From assembly GCA_023412745.1 (NCBI GenBank), contig JAEZBZ010000329.1, positions 1 to 7,246 on the forward strand: a stretch of 7,246 nt of DNA. Reading direction: 5' to 3'. This document shows positions 5,744-7,246 of this stretch, one piece after another (position 1 is the first letter of the stretch; each line of letters begins with the position of its first letter). The notes below the pieces were generated by a model that was not told the origin of the DNA, made no database searches, and was given only the letters and a program-made list of their open reading frames with translations. Source of the DNA: Pseudomonadota bacterium. Lineage in GTDB: Bacteria > Pseudomonadota > Alphaproteobacteria > Rhizobiales > Hyphomicrobiaceae. Made by a program: the position numbers and the translations under genes.

Positions 5744-6553
5744 ATGACCGATCGCTATGCCCACTACACGGCATTGAAGTTCGCCCGTCCGCGGCCGCGC
5801 GTGCTGGAGCTGATCCTGTCCAATCCCGGCAAGCTCAATGCGCTGGATGAGGCTGGCCATCGTGAGCTGGCGGATGTCTGGCGCGATATCGACCGCGATC
5901 CGGATACCTCGGTGGTGGTGCTGCGCGGCGAGGGTGGCGTGTTCAGCGCTGGCGGTGATTTCGCGATGATCGAACGCATGGCCGACGACTGGCAGGTTCG
6001 GAGCCGCGTCTGGAAGGAGGCGAGCGACCTCGTCTACAACGTCATCAATTGCTCCAAGATCGTGGTGGCGGCCATCGAAGGCCCGTGTGTCGGCGCGGGC
6101 TTGGCAGCGGCCATGGTGTCTGACCTGACCATCGCCGGCCGGCGCGCGCGCATCATCGATGGACACACCAGGCTCGGCGTCGCCGCCGGTGATCACGCTG
6201 CGATCATCTGGCCGCTGCTGTGCGGCATGGCGAAGGCCAAATACTACCTGCTCACCTGCGAACCGCTGACCGGTGAGGAAGCCGAGCGCATCGGATTGAT
6301 TTCCAAAGTCGTGGACGACGACAAAGTCGTGGAGCATGCGCTGCAAGTGGCCGAGCGGCTGGCGGCCGGCCCGCAGTCGGCGTTGCGGCTGACCAAGCAT
6401 GCCTTGAACAACTGGCTGCGCATGGCCGGCCCCACGTTTGATGCGTCACTGGCAATGGAGTTCCTGGGTTTTTCCGGCCCCGAGCTGCGCGAAGGCGTTG
6501 CGGCGCATAAGGAAAAGCGGCGGCCGAGGTTCGATCCCGGCGAGCCGTTCTGA
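5744..6553 (+). CDS. Crotonase (enoyl-CoA hydratase/isomerase) family protein with atypical catalytic residues
   Basis: A 269-residue crotonase-fold protein acting on an acyl-CoA thioester in the cytoplasm. Visible are the N-terminal LSNPGKLNALD (25-35), the first oxyanion-hole segment VFSAGGDF (66-73), the second one EGPCVGAGLAAAM (112-124), then SDLTIAG, a LTGEEAERIGLISKVV helix (175-190) and a C-terminal FLGFSGPELREGVAAHKEKR (240-259) typical of trimer-forming members. Aligned by eye to rat crotonase, catalytic E144 corresponds to A121 and E164 to H141, so neither hydratase glutamate is kept; D150-H151 in AAGDHAAI are candidate replacements. Simple syn-hydration is therefore doubtful, and isomerase, decarboxylase or another thioester reaction is possible. 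Length is usual for the family. It stands alone, with its own leader and a strong RBS, divergent from the YiiX-type gene. Family sure, reaction unknown. Confidence 0.88.
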   Translation: MTDRYAHYTALKFARPRPRVLELILSNPGKLNALDEAGHRELADVWRDIDRDPDTSVVVLRGEGGVFSAGGDFAMIERMADDWQVRSRVWKEASDLVYNVINCSKIVVAAIEGPCVGAGLAAAMVSDLTIAGRRARIIDGHTRLGVAAGDHAAIIWPLLCGMAKAKYYLLTCEPLTGEEAERIGLISKVVDDDKVVEHALQVAERLAAGPQSALRLTKHALNNWLRMAGPTFDASLAMEFLGFSGPELREGVAAHKEKRRPRFDPGEPF

Positions 6554-6574
6554 ACAGCGAACTATTCGGCTCCG

Positions 6575-6601
6575 CACGCCCCCCATTGACAGCAGGGCGT
6601 G
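6575..6601. repeat. 7-bp perfect hairpin between the crotonase and membrane-protein genes
   Basis: CACGCCC (6575-6581) pairs with GGGCGTG (6595-6601) around a 13-base loop, starting 22 bases after the crotonase stop. There is no T run after it, so it is not a classic terminator, though it could act as a weak or Rho-assisted one. The loop contains TTGACA (6586-6591), identical to the sigma-70 -35 consensus, but I see no good -10 hexamer 16-18 bases downstream, so a promoter is only a weak possibility. Confidence 0.35.
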
Positions 6602-6661
6602 AACGAGGGCACCTGTCTGCGCCGTCAGTAAACTGATCCTTTTGCAGAGGGACCCTCGATC

Positions 6662-7045
6662 ATGGCGGCTCGACTTGACACGCTCTATCTCGGCGCTGCG
6701 ATCTTATACCTGACGGTCGGCATCATTCTCGGCATCAGTATGGGGATCGCACAGGATTTCCGATACATGCATCTGCACGCCCATTTGAACTTGGTGGGCT
6801 TCGTCATGCACGGTTTCTTTGGCTTCGCGCATCGGCTGTGGCCAGCATTGCGCCAGTCGGCATTGGCTGTGCCGCAGTTTTTGCTGATGTTGGTCGGCGC
6901 GCCGATCTTTCTCTTCGGCCTGCCATTGGCGCAGTATCACGACATCCCGATCTTCGCGATCATCGGCTCGCTGATGGTGCTGACGGCAACGGCGATGTTC
7001 TTCGTTATGTTCCTGACGAAGGCGCTCAAGCCAGCGGCGGTGTGA
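6662..7045 (+). CDS. Small four-helix membrane protein, heme-copper oxidase subunit I-like family
   Basis: A 127-residue inner-membrane protein with four predicted helices at about 8-28, 39-58, 70-90 and 97-119. The marked feature is a histidine cluster HLHAHLNLVGFVMHGFFGF (37-55: H37, H39, H41, H50) followed by H57. Small proteins with a HAHLNLVG motif followed by an FG...R.WP-like end of helix 2 are, as I recall, commonly annotated as cytochrome-c oxidase subunit I-like in rhizobia, because the motif resembles a heme-binding helix. At one third of the normal subunit length it cannot be a complete oxidase and lacks an obvious binuclear-centre set; heme or metal binding is inferred. Start ATG has GAGGGA (6647-6652) 9 bases upstream. 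It follows the crotonase stop by 108 bases and ends 9 bases before the convergent acylase-family stop. No functional partner is visible in the window. Confidence 0.75.
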   Translation: MAARLDTLYLGAAILYLTVGIILGISMGIAQDFRYMHLHAHLNLVGFVMHGFFGFAHRLWPALRQSALAVPQFLLMLVGAPIFLFGLPLAQYHDIPIFAIIGSLMVLTATAMFFVMFLTKALKPAAV

Positions 7046-7054
7046 TCGGCCACG

Positions 7055-7246
7055 CTACTTACCCACGTCAGCCGCCGGCAATAGATGCCAAGTGCCGATG
7101 GCGCCGGCCTCGATGGCTTGGCGGTTGCTCGGGATTTCTATGTAGGCGCCCTCCGACCATTGCGTCTCGAAGGTCCGGTAATAGCGCGAGAACGGATTGC
7201 CGGACTGCCCCGTCGGCTGCATGTAGAGCGAGCGATCGAGGTCGCC
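7055..7246 (-). CDS. Penicillin acylase family protein, C-terminal end (5' part outside window)
   Basis: Reading the minus strand from base 7246 gives 63 residues ending at TAG (complement of 7055-7057). The sequence LYMQPTGQSGNPFSRYY (7-23) followed by an ETQWSEGAYIEIP stretch (27-39) matches the C-terminal signature of the penicillin G acylase / Ntn-hydrolase family, where a GQSG-N/H-P-x-S-x-x-Y segment precedes a W-x-x-G strand. Family members are exported, self-cleaving amidases acting on beta-lactams, acyl-homoserine lactones or other acyl amides. The nucleophile serine and signal peptide would be outside the window, so substrate cannot be judged. The gene is convergent with the small membrane-protein gene, with 9 bases between the stops. 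Confidence 0.78.
   Translation of the reverse strand, partial: GDLDRSLYMQPTGQSGNPFSRYYRTFETQWSEGAYIEIPSNRQAIEAGAIGTWHLLPAADVGK

Noticed and set aside
6586..6614. Sigma-70 promoter with TTGACA at 6586-6591
   Set aside because: No acceptable -10 hexamer at 16-18 bases spacing (GCACCT region); kept only as a remark on the hairpin.

Overview
The window looks like chromosomal DNA of a GC-rich alphaproteobacterium, most likely Bradyrhizobium or a close relative (Afipia, Rhodopseudomonas). This rests on GC-rich codon use with long antisense shadow frames, a close match to the Bradyrhizobium japonicum D-tartrate dehydratase active-site layout, and remains of a rhizobial-type outer-membrane beta-barrel protein. 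It is inference from protein character; no database search was run.

Left part (2-3601, + strand): a catabolic block for 2-hydroxy acids. It opens with the C-terminal end of a UxaA-family lyase (altronate dehydratase / sulfolactate sulfo-lyase large-subunit type). After a 202-base gap comes a very tight three-gene operon: an enolase-superfamily dehydratase of the TarD type, a D-isomer-type 2-hydroxyacid dehydrogenase 3 bases later, and an Ldh_2-family (malate/lactate/sulfolactate) dehydrogenase overlapping the previous stop by ATGA. Two dehydrogenases of unrelated folds beside two different lyases suggest that stereoisomers of a 2-hydroxy acid are interconverted through the keto acid and then drained by stereospecific lyases. 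The UxaA + D-2-hydroxyacid dehydrogenase + Ldh_2 set recalls the SuyB/SlcC/ComC sulfolactate system, here with a TarD-like enzyme added; tartrate-type substrates are the alternative.

Middle (3602-4569): an accessory-looking, less GC-rich stretch. It holds a decayed outer-membrane beta-barrel (Omp25/Omp31/porin-like) gene. The start (good SD, ATG 3751) and the recognisable C-terminal strand (ending TGA 4467) are in one frame, while the body is in another, so two frame disruptions are implied.

Right part (4570-7246): a minus-strand, probably secreted, permuted papain-like YiiX/NlpC-P60-type protein; a divergent intergenic region rich in inverted repeats; a crotonase-family enzyme lacking both canonical catalytic glutamates; a small four-helix membrane protein with a histidine-rich HLHAHLNLVGF motif; and, convergent with it, the 3' end of a penicillin-acylase-family gene cut by the window edge. 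These right-hand genes look like separate transcription units. No tRNA, rRNA, CRISPR array or intact insertion sequence was seen.
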